Translations under genes and position numbers: made by a program
Shown: piece by piece, positions 12,773 to 25,570 of the stretch
Layout: each line of letters opens with the position of its first letter
How positions within the stretch are numbered: the stretch's first letter is position 1
Notes under the pieces: generated by a model
What the model saw: the letters and a program-made list of their open reading frames with translations, nothing else
Told to the model about the DNA's origin: nothing
The model's database searches: none
Assembly (NCBI GenBank): GCA_026874595.1
Contig: CM049306.1
Span: forward strand, 34,986,019-35,050,018
Source of the DNA: Sipunculus nudus
Lineage: Eukaryota > Annelida > Sipuncula > Golfingiida > Sipunculidae
DNA: 64,000 nucleotides
Reading direction: 5' to 3'

Positions 12773-13549
12773 GTAGAACGCCTGCTAACGGCCACGCCTC
12801 AATAACGGTCAATACATCTATAACGGTCAGATTTTTCGGTCCCGAATTTTCAACCGTTATATTTCATAATCATTTTGTTGTAAATTACGGTCACTCCTCT
12901 ATTCCGTATTACGGCCAGGTCTCTCGGTCCCGCAGGCCGGAAAACGCCTCAATTACGGTCAGGGGCAGTGACTCCTGACATGGGCTCAACAAATCGAGCG
13001 GCCACTTATGACCTCAATATCATTACACAAGTGTCCCCTTTACATATTCCTCTCTGTTAATGAGTGCCTGGATAAAGGTTACCATTCGTCCGTGACTGAG
13101 ATGTTTGACACGGAGCCAGCGTCGCACTATCCAACTCAGCCTCATAAGTAAGCACAATAGTAAGGCATATGTTCCCACCAGCGTGTATGTTTGGGAATCA
13201 GTCGTGCGAGCCGGATCTTAATCAGGGTGTTAGTATGCTTTAATGGATACAAAGGGCTTCTCAACATTTGTACAAATATTATTGATATACAATCTGTTTG
13301 TACTTTGATAAGAAACACTGTATTTGTATATTGTTGGTAATAGGGTGATTGTAATTTTTTTTTATTGATAACAGTAATTATACTAATACTCTGTATATAC
13401 GTTTATTTTGTTGGTTGTAATAAAGATTTGAACTTGGTTCCGTGTAACATCTTAACCCCCCTATCCTGGTCAAGTCCTGTATAACGGCCACTCCTGTAAT
13501 AAGGCCACTTTCATCCAGTCCCGATGGTGACCGTAATACAGGCTTTCTA

Positions 13550-13552
<3 letters not shown>
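12771..13552 (+). mobile_element. Pogo/Tigger-like non-autonomous DNA transposon
   Basis: The right end reads GGTGACCGTAATACAGGC then TTTCTACTG and is followed by TA repeats. Inverted it gives CAGTAGAAAGCCTGTATTAC, which matches the left end AGGTAGAACGCCTGCTAACG. CAGTAGAAnCCTG with a TA target is the pogo/Tigger style. At least six AACGGTCA/ACGGCCA-type units lie within 200 bp of the left end and two more near the right end. Inside near 13420 is TAATAAAGATTTGAAC, like the 3' end of a lost transposase gene. There is no transposase frame, and the left TA duplication is replaced by the GA tract. Confidence 0.7.
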
Positions 13553-13626
<74 letters not shown>

Positions 13627-13633
13627 TATATAG
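13553..13633. repeat. (TA)n microsatellite
   Basis: About 80 bp of AT dinucleotide with one CA step. It abuts the right end of the pogo-like element. Long 'IYIYIY' reading frames here are artefacts. Confidence 0.97.
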
Positions 13634-16600
13634 GGGTATAAGAACATCTAATTTTTATAGCAAAGAAATTCAAAGTATATCTTCATAAAGTTCTAATTTG
13701 ACATGCTGTCTTGTGAATACAATGAGGGTTGCTTTCATAATTTTTTTTTAAATATGCTATTCCTCACTTACAACGCATGGGTCTCTTTACAAAGTACATT
13801 TTGTTCTCTTAACATTTTAGAGGAATAACATATATAATATTACATAACAATTTCGAGATAATTCCGTCATCCACCTTATATGTCCCTGTGTTCATCAACT
13901 GTCTTTTAATTATGCATCAAATAGGATACGGAATACATTAAGGGCCTCATAAAGTCGTCATAACTGTTCGCGAATAGTATGTTGTTGAATATTTGTAAAA
14001 GGTGTTTGTTTTTAAATTTAAACCATGATATATAGTGCTTTAAAAATCAGGCAAATATAACTTTCATACGTTCGTTCTTGTCGACTTCTCGGGGTGGTCC
14101 CCATAGCATTTTGTTAGTAAGCACTGTCCCTGCTACAAAGGTAGGGCAATCGGTGAGAAAAAAGCTAAAAGCTAAAAGAGTTCTACGCTTGTAGGGGAAA
14201 CTATCCTTTTGCCTCTGATGCTAACTGACCGGAAAACAAATCTCGATCACATGAAACTTTAGCTCTTCTCCGTTTCAGTTCCTTTCTGATCATAAAAAGG
14301 ATCCAGTCTTCATACTTGGCCTCCATTTCTTTGGTAAATAAGTCTCACAAATTAGTAAGCGCGAGGAAAAACGAACGATCTCAGCAGCCGACAAAACTGA
14401 CTTGCTGTAACAGCACGTGAACCAGCACTGGGACCCTTGTAACACAGGCGCCATCTGGCGTGAAAATCTGCACGGACCCTCATTAAAATTGTGTATTACC
14501 GTTACCAACATTAAGGATTTTTCTTTTAATTTAGTTTTCACACTTACCCACCGGAGCTCAAGGAAATGGAAAATTACATTACTGCCTTGGTCTAAGCCTA
14601 CCGTGCAAAACAAAGAATCCCTGTAAAATTCATCGTTTCTATTCCCTTACTTAGCTAGAGTTTGAGGTAAAACTAGTATCTTCAGCTTACATATGTGCCT
14701 CGATTATTTATAGGTTATCGAATAGCTAAAAACTGAGGTTTGATAATGAGTTTATTTTATTCCTGCTGTGTATATATATAGAAACACTATTCATTTGATT
14801 TAAACCAGGGTCTCGGCTCCTAAATATAAACCACTTCTTAATTCACCTATTATCATAACCCTAGATATTTATATCAGCTATACATGCGATGCCATATATT
14901 AATTCTATATAATTATTCATCTGTTATTTTGTTTTATCGTTTTATACTCATGACCATAGTATTCATTGTTTATGTAATAAACACAGTGGCACCTTTCAAT
15001 AATCAACACTCTGAATATTAATGGCGTCCGTGGCGGAGAACGTACTTCACTGAAGGATAGCTAACTGAGAGAGATGATTGCATGTTCATCAGCAGTAAGC
15101 GGATCAGGGTAGGATTAGTACTCAGCCCTGCTACGATCCTTACGCAGGACTCACTGTAGGATTCAACAAATAACATTTGCTTATTTTTCATACCGACGCC
15201 AGACAGGTTAGTTTAGCCACCAATATTTATCCACGCTTATACTTGCAATAAGGTTTGTTTTCCACTTATATGTTGAATCGTTGGAACTAACAAGGAATTA
15301 ACCTGGTTCGGGCAAGATGGGGGCCCCGATGCCATTTACAGCTTGCCGGGATAGCCAGCATAAGGGGGGACATAGCCAAGGGTACTTACTTCGGTAACAT
15401 TATGGACTTGACACAGAGAGTTGTCTTTAATCAAACCTGGGTTAAAAGCTGGAAACTGAGCAAGAGTAAATGATTCCAGCTAATTTACAAGGACGGTAAG
15501 CTTGCCTTGCCAGATTATATAGCCAGGAGGGCTCTGGTAGACCCATTGATGTGATTAAGACAGATTGACACGAGTTGGCACTGGTCCACGGGCCAACAGC
15601 CCTGCTTGGTCGGATCCCACTGCCGTTATCCAACCAGTGCTGAGCCTGCAAGGTAACCCCTCCATTGATTGTCCGCGTGACTCCTACGGTCCGTCATGGC
15701 AATCTCCACGTTCATGTGGTAAAATATGCCACCAAGCCAATGTCGTTCAAACCGGCACACCGGTGTCCTCTGCACTGCTCCTCTGAGGAACCAATCGTCG
15801 CCCTGAACAGACTTTCTGCCCCAAACAGTGTGGAGTACCGCGCTGGTAATTCAAAGGGGCCCGGTCTCGCTTTCCCGTAAATTGACGCCGTTCTGGAAAT
15901 GATAGGTAAGATAATCATCGTGGATTAACGAAATCCGCCTTAATTTCTTCGAACCATTTCCGGGATTATTAAATTAAATTACTTTGCATGAGTGGTTAGT
16001 ATTAGTTTACCCATACCTACTTCTCCCAACTCGTTTCGTTTCATAGAGAAAATTAGATTGTGTACTCGTCAGCATCCAAATGTTAAACATATTTAATTAC
16101 CAGTCATTGAAATCACCTAACTAGTCAATTAAATATGTGTATCATTAGGTTCAGCTTTACATGTTTCTGAAGTACTTAAGTGTTTGAACCGTCTCGTGCT
16201 ATCTAGTCGATATAACTTTTTTATATATAACATAATTCATATATAAATATAAGGAACGAAAATTCTAACTTTTCTCAAATATATTTAATTGATAATTTCA
16301 ATTATAATTATAAAAATTATCATTTTCTTTTTATATCTGAATGTTTTAGTGTCAATTCAATTGTTACAATTGCATGAATACCATAATATTTTTTTCTTCC
16401 AGACAGACCAATCCACCTTATTTGGAGAACCGACAAATTATATCCGGGAAGCATAGAAAGTCCAGTTCTCTTTTCGGAAAATTTGCACGTAATCCTGGCT
16501 CAGCGGACGTGCCAATCTGCAGTGAAAATTACAACTTTGAGCAAATATGTTTACTCTACATAGCAAAAATAAAACAACGCGCATCTGTCAATGTTATAGG

Positions 16601-18402
16601 TACATTCCTTTGTTAATACTAAGCCGATTGAGTTTTTTCATGGTTATCCACCAAAACTAATCGTTATCGAGCAAGTTTATTGGTTATGTGCAAGGTGTGT
16701 TAGCAAACAATGCAGATAGACAAAAATACGTTGGACAAACCAGAAAGCTAAGAAGAAATTTCAATGAACCTATCTGAGCCTGAAAAACGTATAAATACCA
16801 GTGGATTTAGAGAATTTATTTTATCATTTGCGGTTTACGCCAAAATGGATTTTATGTGTAACGGTATTACCAACTCAAAGACCAAGCTAGACTAAGTATT
16901 GTGTATCTGCCGGAGCTGTGTGGGTGTATACAAAATTAACAAACATAAACGCATTAAGGGAAAGTGGACTTTTTTATATCACTGAAACTTTTTGCTTCGG
17001 TCAGAAAACGTCCCTGTATCAAGAACATAATTACGGGTTCATTTAACGATTTATTGGTGAGGCCGACTGTCACGGTCGGAAGAACTGCCTGTCCTAGCTC
17101 TTGGCTACAGATCACGAGAAATGTAGAGAATAAGCTTATTTACGATGGATTTGTCTGTCAAATAGGACGTACGATGGTGCTAGGCTACAAAAGGACGAGA
17201 GACTGGTGGAAATTACTTCAGGCCATGAGATTGTGGTGATTGGCTAAGGAGATTTTCTGGAGCTCCTTGGGGTCTGCGGCAGCGACATGTCATGGGACAC
17301 AATCTTCACACTTACCGAATTCTGAAGTAAATTTATTACTCAGCACGCATTTCACTGAATCATAACGGTAATTCCATTGGCGGCCTGGCAAATGTTTTTC
17401 AAATGTTCAAATACTGTATTGTAAATATTTTGCGGCAATTCTTCCGTACGCCATAGATTTATTGTGAACGTTACTCTTACCCTCGGAAAAATTTGCTACC
17501 GCAAGGCCATTCTAAGAAAAAAGAAATGAACAATTCGTAATAAACGGAAGCCAGAAAGCCAAGTTTGCTTCAGTCATGTAGTGGCTCAGAGTAAAGGCAC
17601 AAGACAGCCTCCCAGCTCTCATTAAGGGGCTGTATACCCCTGTCTACCTTTACTAGAAGACTCACCCATCGCTCAAAGCGGGCTTCTCTAACAAGCTCTG
17701 TGCAGCTACCATCTCCACTGGTGAAGAATCCACATCAGAAATATAATTGGTTACCTGAGAAAAAGTAAAGATTCTCTCCAAGATACCGGTTTCATATGTT
17801 ACTATACTTCAAAAGAACATTTGGTTTGACGGGATATAATATTAATTGCGTCATATTACGTATATCCGTATTGTTCGCTTCACAATTTACTAGTGATATT
17901 TCAGAGCCAAGGCTGAGACTGGATATTGAATCATTATGCTAAGGATTTTGACCTCAGTCCTCGCCAAACTGAGAGTGTGCCAATGCGAATCAACAGTACA
18001 ATAGCAAGCTAGACGGGCCGTTCAGTGCCAGTCGTCTCTCGACTGTGTGTAGCTGTTAAATGGCTCATTTGGCCGAACTCTGGGATAAGACAAGTAGCAG
18101 TGATAGCAGACCCGGCGTACTAGAGAAAAGTCCCGTTACGTAAATCATTGTTTTATAAATACTAGATGTACAAGCATAAGGAACACGTTAACCATGCACA
18201 AAACATAACCTGTCTGATCATGATCGATGGCGTGCTGAACGCTGTTATTAAGTAATTACGTTCACAAGAACCAACAACACGGGCGATGGTGGGTAATGGT
18301 GACATATGGCACGCGCCCCTAGTGAGGACCCGCAAGTTTGTCAATTAACAGTGAACTGAAGTTACAGTGGCTGGAGACTCTATGTAAGTGCTGCGGACCG
18401 AC
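13634..18402. other. Intergenic / upstream region of the GPCR
   Basis: No supported gene. A GC-richer patch at 15300-15900 carries several short overlapping frames on both strands without motifs. At 16402-16596 a strong acceptor-like tract (TTTTTTTCTTCCAG) and a donor-like GTACAT bracket a 195-bp open stretch whose translation is not recognised. No clear TATA-type promoter for the receptor could be placed. Confidence 0.5.
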
Positions 18403-19743
18403 ATGGCTGCATCCTATGTGGCTGGGCTTGCTACAAAAGAAGTCGGCACTGATGGCAGCGGCGCACGCCTGGCAAGGGCTGTTTCCAGCACTCCGCTCGT
18501 CCTTTATCCGTTCAACTTATCCTTAACTGTCAACAGTTCCGCAACATCCGCCGGGATGGATAACTCCACTACAGTGATGGGACCACAGCAGACTTCCTGG
18601 TACACGGTGTTTACCGGATGTTTACTAGTGATAATCATCATCCTTACTCTCTTTGGGAATATTTTAGTTGTCACCGCCGTTGCTAAATTTCATCGGCTTC
18701 GCTCAGTGACACATTCTTTTGTGGTGTCTTTAGCTGTAGCTGATATCACAGTGGCGCTATTAGTGATGCCTTATTCTTTCATCACACATATACTTGGTAT
18801 GTGGAAATTTGGATGGATATTTTGTTACTTCTGGATATCGTGTGACGTGTCATGTTGCACTGCGTCTATTCTACATTTATGTGTTATCTCGCTAGATCGC
18901 TACCTAGCTATCAATGAACCGCTGACATATCACTCTAAAATGACCCAGAAGCGTGCTTATATCATGATACTGGTGGTTTGGATTTCAAGTTGTGCCATAT
19001 CATTTGTACCCATCTATGCTGGATGGTTCGCTGATCGACAGGTCATGCAGTTATATACTGACGGACCGGTGTGTTCTTTAGCAGTTAACCGGGTCTACGC
19101 TGTAATATCATCAATGTGGTCCTTTTATGTGCCTCTGGTTGTTATGATGATCGCTTATGTGAAGATTTATAAAGTTGCCAAAAGACAAGCCCAAGAGATA
19201 CGCCGCATTGAAACCTCAGTGAGGCGTAATGAAACTGAAGTGCGGAAACGTTTGCGCAAGCGCTCTAAGAAGGTGGCGAGAGACGCTAAAGCTATCAAGA
19301 CTCTGGGGTTTATAATGGGCTTGTTTTGTTTCTGCTGGTCGCCTTTTTTTCTAATGTATCTGATTATGCCTTTCTGTCCCGAGTGTCCCCTTCCCCGGCG
19401 GGCCGAGTCTTTTATAACCTGGCTAGGATATGCCAATAGTTTTATCAACCCTGTCATTTATGCCTTCCTACAGAGAGACTTCAGACTTGCGTTCCAGAAA
19501 CTGCTGTTCTGTAGCCAGTGTTGTAGGAAGAAATATCTAAAAGACGGGCAGGCCAACGGAGGCCACCGACTTATGGTGAACCAAAGAGACGGTGACGGGG
19601 TGCACGAATATGTCATAGACGAACGGAAATCCTCTTCTATAGGACTAGCCTCCACTAATGCCGTCAGGGACCGGACTGATAATAAAGTTCGCTTCCCGAG
19701 CCTGTCCTCCCTGACAAATGAGAAGCAGGCCGCGGTTCTATGA
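18403..19743 (+). CDS. Class A aminergic G-protein-coupled receptor (octopamine/dopamine/beta-adrenergic-like), single exon
   Basis: A 446-codon open frame runs from ATG 18403 to TGA 19741-19743. It encodes a seven-helix plasma-membrane receptor that should bind a biogenic amine and signal through a G protein. Numbering from this ATG: GN in TM1 (N86), LAVAD in TM2 (D114), C141 at the start of TM3 pairing with C224 in loop 2, the amine-binding Asp D148 in TM3, DRY at 165-167, W193 in TM4, SSxxSFYVP in TM5 (S236, S237, S240) as in catechol-type amine receptors, CWSPFF in TM6 (W312), WxGYxNSxxNPVIY in TM7 (349-353), then a Cys cluster suited to palmitoylation. Loop 3 is short and very basic. The N-terminus has NLS, NSS and NST glycosylation sequons. 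The frame stays open upstream to 18388 but without an earlier ATG. A second ATG at 18556 (gccgggATGg) has a strong context and may be the real start. Family features fit beta-octopamine or D1-like receptors; the ligand is inference. Confidence 0.93.
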   Translation: MAASYVAGLATKEVGTDGSGARLARAVSSTPLVLYPFNLSLTVNSSATSAGMDNSTTVMGPQQTSWYTVFTGCLLVIIIILTLFGNILVVTAVAKFHRLRSVTHSFVVSLAVADITVALLVMPYSFITHILGMWKFGWIFCYFWISCDVSCCTASILHLCVISLDRYLAINEPLTYHSKMTQKRAYIMILVVWISSCAISFVPIYAGWFADRQVMQLYTDGPVCSLAVNRVYAVISSMWSFYVPLVVMMIAYVKIYKVAKRQAQEIRRIETSVRRNETEVRKRLRKRSKKVARDAKAIKTLGFIMGLFCFCWSPFFLMYLIMPFCPECPLPRRAESFITWLGYANSFINPVIYAFLQRDFRLAFQKLLFCSQCCRKKYLKDGQANGGHRLMVNQRDGDGVHEYVIDERKSSSIGLASTNAVRDRTDNKVRFPSLSSLTNEKQAAVL

Positions 19744-20337
19744 ACCAACAGGATAAAACAAATTTAGTATTAAACCCATCCCATCTCGGATTCTGTGTTT
19801 TGTGTATAGGATAAATTGTACGAAATGGGCTGTTTATATACAAGTACAACCGCCAAGGTGGCTATGGTGCATATGGTTCCAAAAAAAATCAAGGTAAAGT
19901 CTGTAATTTCTTTCTCTTGACTCCAATGCACTCGGATGATAGAAATTGACTGGCAGTTATCTATGTTACGTTTGTTACATTTTCTTTTATTGCACACATT
20001 GATCTGGCTTTAATTTGAATTGCCTCCACGCTGCTGGTTTCAGCGGACCTATTTCGTATCATGCTTTACGAACATTGTGACATAATTACCGCAAAGCTTT
20101 TTTGTAATAACTTGGCATAATGCAATACATTACTTATCGGTCTTCATGCATGCAACCACCTGCTTACGCCCCACAATGACGACGCCTTCGTAGGAGGCGT
20201 ATTTCTTTAAGCTTCATAATTTGACTGTGATGAGCAACTGCTATATACTGCATTTGTTTAAAAAGTCTAAATCACTGTCGAATGAAAAAAATGTTAAACC
20301 TTTTTTGTTTTCTGTATGTTTTTGTTTTCTGTATTAT

Positions 20338-20343
20338 AATAAA
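20338..20343 (+). terminator. Poly(A) signal AATAAA for the GPCR gene (second copy at 20357)
   Basis: AATAAA lies about 600 nt after the GPCR stop codon, with a second AATAAA at 20357-20362 and a T-rich stretch just upstream. It is the first good tandem signal downstream and implies a 3' UTR of roughly 0.6 kb. Cleavage there is inference. Confidence 0.5.
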
Positions 20344-20362
20344 GTTATTATGAAATAATAAA

Positions 20363-23345
20363 AAGTGTAGATAGTTTTAATTAGTTCCCGCTTTCACCAA
20401 TTAACACGCCATCGTGCTTGTATTTTTTACAATAAGCCATTACCTATATTATTTGGAAAACAATTCTTGTTATATCGCTATATTGTTTTATATTTTAAGA
20501 AATCATACAAAGATTGACTTGTGTACATTTAATCAATTAATTACTCTCATTACTCTGAAATACTTTTATTCAAATTAAAAAAAGTTAGATCATTTTCCTG
20601 AAGATGTAAGATGTCAATTTTTGTTTATTTTTTTATTAAAACAATTTAGGTTAATATTAATTTATAGTATTTCCCCACTTATAACTATTATAATAATCGC
20701 CGCTGAATGATATACTTTTTTCTTTCCTGTTTCCCAACTCTGACTTATAAACTGATCATTCTTTGAGAAGCCAGAACACAATTTTCCCTATGTGCTCGTG
20801 TTAAATCAAACTGACAACAGTCTGCGATAGAAACTGCTTTATTATATTTATTGAGCACACGTAAATCCTGTGATTACTTCCAATGCTATAAAATAGCGTT
20901 CTTCAAAAACCTTATGACGAAAAATAAAAATTTAAAAAAGACTTGGCGCAGGCAGTTTGTAGCCACAGGCCAAGACAATTAAGTATTTACCCGCAGATTA
21001 GCCAAAATCAAGCCAGAGTGCGAAGTCAATCGTCTCATATCTACCGGAACACGGTTCAGCAGATAAAAGGCTCAAAATGTTTTAAGTCCCAGAGTGTTTT
21101 ACCGCCCTTTCTTCGCCTGTCCTCCACTTGCACTATTAGTCAGTTTTGGCGCCTGATAAGAAGGCGGCAGGGACCTATTTTACAGACATAATCGCGCTGA
21201 CACCTTTTAAAGGGCGTCCCTCCCTCTCCTCTTCCTGTTAAAAAGAAACTTTGCTTAAGGCTTATCAGACTCGGAGACTTTGGCACTTTTGCTAATGTTG
21301 TCCAAATTTAATCCAGACCTTACATGACTGACACAGGATATGGGGTTGAGCAGAACCAAATGTTACCGCAATCAGTCCTTTGGTCAACTGAGATTTTTCC
21401 ATTCCAGACCTGTACCTTCAATTCAGATTTTTCCATTCCAATTCAATAACAGTTAAGTATATTTCTAGGGAAACAATTATTCTAATTCAGTTCAATATGT
21501 CAGGGAAACTTGACAATTGAAAGGTTGCATATTTTTAATGACAAGACTATTTTTTTGGCATTGACATTGTTAACAACTCATGCAATTGACTTGGAGATGC
21601 TCAAAATGCCCCTAGTGACATCCAATTTAGGCCTTTTGTTTAAATTCAGATTTGCTGTTTGGAACTGGTCTGCAAAGTACACTTCTCAAGAGGGAAGCCT
21701 TCTAATTCTAATTTTAAATCCATTAACCAAAGTACATCAGTCCCAATTTTACGACCAAAACACTGGGTATACTAAATATAAGGTTATAATTCAAACTTTG
21801 ATATTATTAACATAACATGTATACAATTAAAACCTTGACGCACCCTTGTTGTTGCGTTTTCTAACAATTGTAGATCTGGTTGTGCACTTTGTTGTGTCGT
21901 CATGATATTTCTTTTACGGGGAGATCATCCGTAGGTGTGAATCCATTATCTTGTACATCCGTACTAATAATCCAAATAATCATATATTATAAAATATTTC
22001 ATTTAAAAAAAGAATTTCTCGGAAATATAAAAATATATTTGCAAGAACCTTCTAGTTTTCTTAAAAAGTGTTACATGAATAAAACTCTTTATGCTTTTCA
22101 GGTAAATCCTTTATACACACAAACTTTTTGTTCAGAGAAATAACAAGTTAAGCCTGATTACACGGGGTTCTTTTAATAACCACCTCGACTCAACAGCCAT
22201 TTATATTAATCTGATAAAGCCTACAAGACGTCGTCGCTGGACGTCAGTGACATAAAACTGCTGCTAATAAAATGTAATACTTGTTTTTTTTTCACCTTCT
22301 GAAAACGTGCACGAATAACGACAGAAACCATACATCGTATCCATAGTATAACAGTTTCTTCTGGACAAATGTTTAATCTAAAAATTTCAAATATAACTAT
22401 CATCATAAACAGAAAAAAGAGTGGTTTGAGGGTGTGCATATAATCATTATTTTCAATGAGTAGTTTAATCTGTATTTATCAAGTATCACAGGACAAAAGT
22501 CACGTAATAACAAGCCTGGGCGTTAACTTTGTAAATACAAACGTTTGACACTGCCATATACGTGCGGAAAATACCATTAATAAGCGGAATAGAATGTTAC
22601 TTTGTTAAGACTTGTGCATAAAGATAATTAACCTCAGCAAATAAAATATATTTATATTCCCCTTACTTGCCCGGGCACTTCCATTTCAGACGCCCTCCAT
22701 TAACCAATCGGACAAACAAAGCCTTGCTTTCATTAAACGTCCAATGTAAAACCTACTGCTGGTGAAAGTGAGCCGCGCCCTAAGTTGAGAAGGTTATACG
22801 TGGAACTTGCTTTAACCATCAGACTAATAATGAACATGCCAATATTTTTTAGCACAAAATTGACCTAATATTGATAAAATGAAGTTTAATGGGCCTGATT
22901 CATTTCGTGGACAAAAAGTATTCTGCAGTAATTGACAGAAAACCAGTCTTGAAAGGGTGGAATAGTGAATCTTTATGGCTTCCGTTTGTTAAGATTTAGT
23001 TGGAACGCTAAACTTCAAAAGAAAATAGAATAATTAATCAATCATTTGCATTCTCGACCAAACCCCTCCTCTGATCTTTGATTAATGGGCAAAATATTTC
23101 AATTTTATTTCTGCAAAATGAAATGAATCTTTTATCTTTGACATGTGAGACAGATTGAACCCGTAAGCAGAAACTTTACAGCAGTTTTTGACTACCGATT
23201 GATAAATTGAAAAACAATTATTTAATATTAAGTTATGGTAATATTAATACGACCTAGCTGGCCCTATAAACTGTAAAGTGTTCTAAACTATACATAAATT
23301 ACAACATAGAATATATCACGTTGGACGTAAACACCTTGTTTTTTG
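20363..23345. other. Intergenic, downstream of the GPCR
   Basis: Mostly AT-rich. A less AT-rich patch at 20940-21240 has short matches to common metazoan factor sites (TTTTGGCGCC, GATAAG) and could be regulatory; this is speculative. No gene supported. Confidence 0.5.
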
Positions 23346-23396
23346 AATTTGCCATATACATATATATATAAATTTATATATATATATATATATATT

Positions 23397-23458
<62 letters not shown>
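23346..23458. repeat. (TA)n microsatellite with palindromic interruptions
   Basis: TA tracts are interrupted by AATTTA and TTTAAA, so the whole stretch is close to self-complementary. Confidence 0.96.
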
Positions 23459-23459
<1 letters not shown>

Positions 23460-23970
23460 GAGATCCTTTAAGAAAATATGAGATCACTCAGGAGAACGCA
23501 CACTACTTCCGCCATTGCAAAATCAATCGCATTCGATCAGGCAAACATTCTGTCTGGTCTTTCACTTTTCCATTCTTCACAAAAAGTTGTTGAAATTGGT
23601 TTAAAAGATTGCTAACAGATAACCGGACAAACTGAAAGGACAAACGACAAAACACGTCCGAAATCATGGAGTGCTTGGTTATAAAATATTGGTTAGGTAT
23701 ATTTTTTGTGTCGAATTCTGATATTCAAAACGGTGATTTTGGAGAAATTGTTTATTTTCATATGGCAACGATAAGCATCTGTCATTAGTAATCAGATAAT
23801 CAACGCAGAATAAAATTTCGTTAGTATCTCTGTAGCACGAATGATTAATGACACAGGCATATTTCAACCATTTTTTTCCAGCTTTCCAGGTCGTTTTCTC
23901 TGTCTCTGCTGACGAATGTGATATATAACATACAGACATAAATTCCTCCTTCCACCCTCACCCCGAAGCT

Positions 23971-24061
<91 letters not shown>
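23971..24061. repeat. Compound (CT)n(AT)n microsatellite
   Basis: A CT tract to 24011 switches directly to an AT tract to 24061. This is the reverse complement of the TA-GA arrangement at 12.7 and 27.3 kb. Confidence 0.96.
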
Positions 24062-24064
<3 letters not shown>

Positions 24065-25189
24065 TCTATCGTCATTAGCATAATTAATTCGTTCAAACTG
24101 CCCGCCTGCGGTGCATGTCCATAGAAACGACATTCATTAATTGACAGACACATTAGTGGTTTATTGTAGGACCATTTTCATTATAGTCGTGTTACAAGGC
24201 TTAAACAGAATGATAGTTGTAATTTCCGGCATGGCAGCACGGGGCTTGCCCCGTCCAGCTGGGTGAGTTTACGGAAATTAGACCTCTCTAGCTTTTGTAA
24301 CCAGTCTTGGTGGCAGGAGGCAGGTCGCGGGGTTCCACCATGGTGTAGTTGCCCCGTCATGTATCTGTCTGCTAGAATGATCAGCTCGCTTAAATGCAAG
24401 GTCAGGGATGTCAAGATAGATCCAGTATAGATCAGCGAGTCCTTTGTGTCACTTGAGATTAATTGACGGTCCTCATTAAATTTATCTTCGATATATCAAG
24501 CCCCGCGCGTACCCGAACAAGGCTTCACTCACCGCTATGTCAACGTGGATGCCGTCACAATTCATACCAAATTGGTGCCAAGGTGGTCTGCGCTGACCCG
24601 TGCGATGGTCCCCGTGGTTTATGTGGCATGGTTTATTCATGCTAGTGTTTGATGGGGTATACGGGACCTAGACGCTCTTTAGATGGAGTCTTTCGGGGGG
24701 ATCCAGCCTTCTTAAGTTTGTAAGAACAAGATGTATTCTCAAGGTTTTAATACCTATGGTCATTTCTTGGTAATCTTGAGTGGCGCGACACGAGGTCCTC
24801 GTCCCGGGACTACGACATCCGCGACTTTTTCAACGACATGCCAATTAAAATTAACATGTGACGCTGACATAAAAAAAGAGAAACATCATTGCATTTTGAT
24901 GTAACCAAGGCTTTAAAATACAATACATTTCTCCCAACAGATCCAGACGAAACAAGATTCTATTTAGACAAAAAAGGCATATGTATTTTTTTTGTATATG
25001 TATATAGACGGAATAAAAAAATATACATTGGTTATAATATGTTTTACAACATACAGCTGCATTAATGAAAAAAAATTCGTCAAAATTTATGTTGGTAATA
25101 TTTATGTGTCTTGAAGGAAGATAATTTATTTATTAATTTGGGTCAGGGCATTATAATGAAAAATTAGTATTATTCATTCTCACGTATGC
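24062..25189. other. Intergenic, with a GC-richer patch
   Basis: 24230-24700 is clearly less AT-rich than its surroundings and has short frames on both strands, none recognisable. Otherwise nothing. Confidence 0.5.
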
Positions 25190-25570
25190 AGGCCTCCACC
25201 ATGTAGGCGGTCCTAATATTAATGTGGGATACTCCACAACCCGTGTTCACTTATTGGCCAATATTCACAGATTCATTGGTGAACATGTTTGTAGCAAGTG
25301 TTTGCTTAAACTTATTCAGCCCATATTCCCATGTTCAATCGGGCATATGGGACTGCATATTTGTGAACTTTCTTAAAAGCCATTCCCGGATCCGCATCAC
25401 GAGCCGGACCTACATTAAAATCTTATTGTTTCTTCATTGGCCCATTCCCAAGGTCCTCTGATAATTTCATGAGATTCAGTTTATGATTGTGAGTGTTAAG
25501 TTGACAACAAACACACATACACACGGACGGGAATGAAGGCGTGCTCTATTGGCGGAGGCATAATTGATAA
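25190..25570 (+). repeat. Dispersed repeat family B copy, diverged
   Basis: It shares with the 43.6- and 46.3-kb copies GCAGGCCTCCACCAT, CACTTATTGGCCAAT, ATTTCATGAGATTCAG and GATTGTGAGTG. A run of CA-rich AACAAACACAC follows, then ACGGGAATGAAGGCGTGCTC and TTGGCGGAGGCA. The tail sequence is typical of widespread short retroposon 3' ends. Confidence 0.65.

Noticed and set aside
13080-13165. tRNA gene-like A box on the minus strand inside the pogo-like element
   Set aside because: GGCTGAGTTGGATAGTGCG resembles an A box, but no B box at the right distance or cloverleaf could be seen.
13378-13673. Minus-strand frames rich in alternating Ile-Tyr
   Set aside because: They are translations of the (TA)n microsatellite; the same applies to frames at 47764-48024, 23845-24153, 34884-35247 and 12694-12978.
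15442-15918. Overlapping short frames on both strands
   Set aside because: A GC-richer patch with fewer stops by chance; no domain, no splice signals, no frame preferred.
18388-18402. Upstream extension of the GPCR to a GTG
   Set aside because: The codon at 18388 is GTG, not a credible animal start. It also lies within a donor-like GTAAGT.
19167-19748. Minus-strand frames of 96 codons within the GPCR
   Set aside because: Antisense shadows of the receptor coding sequence.
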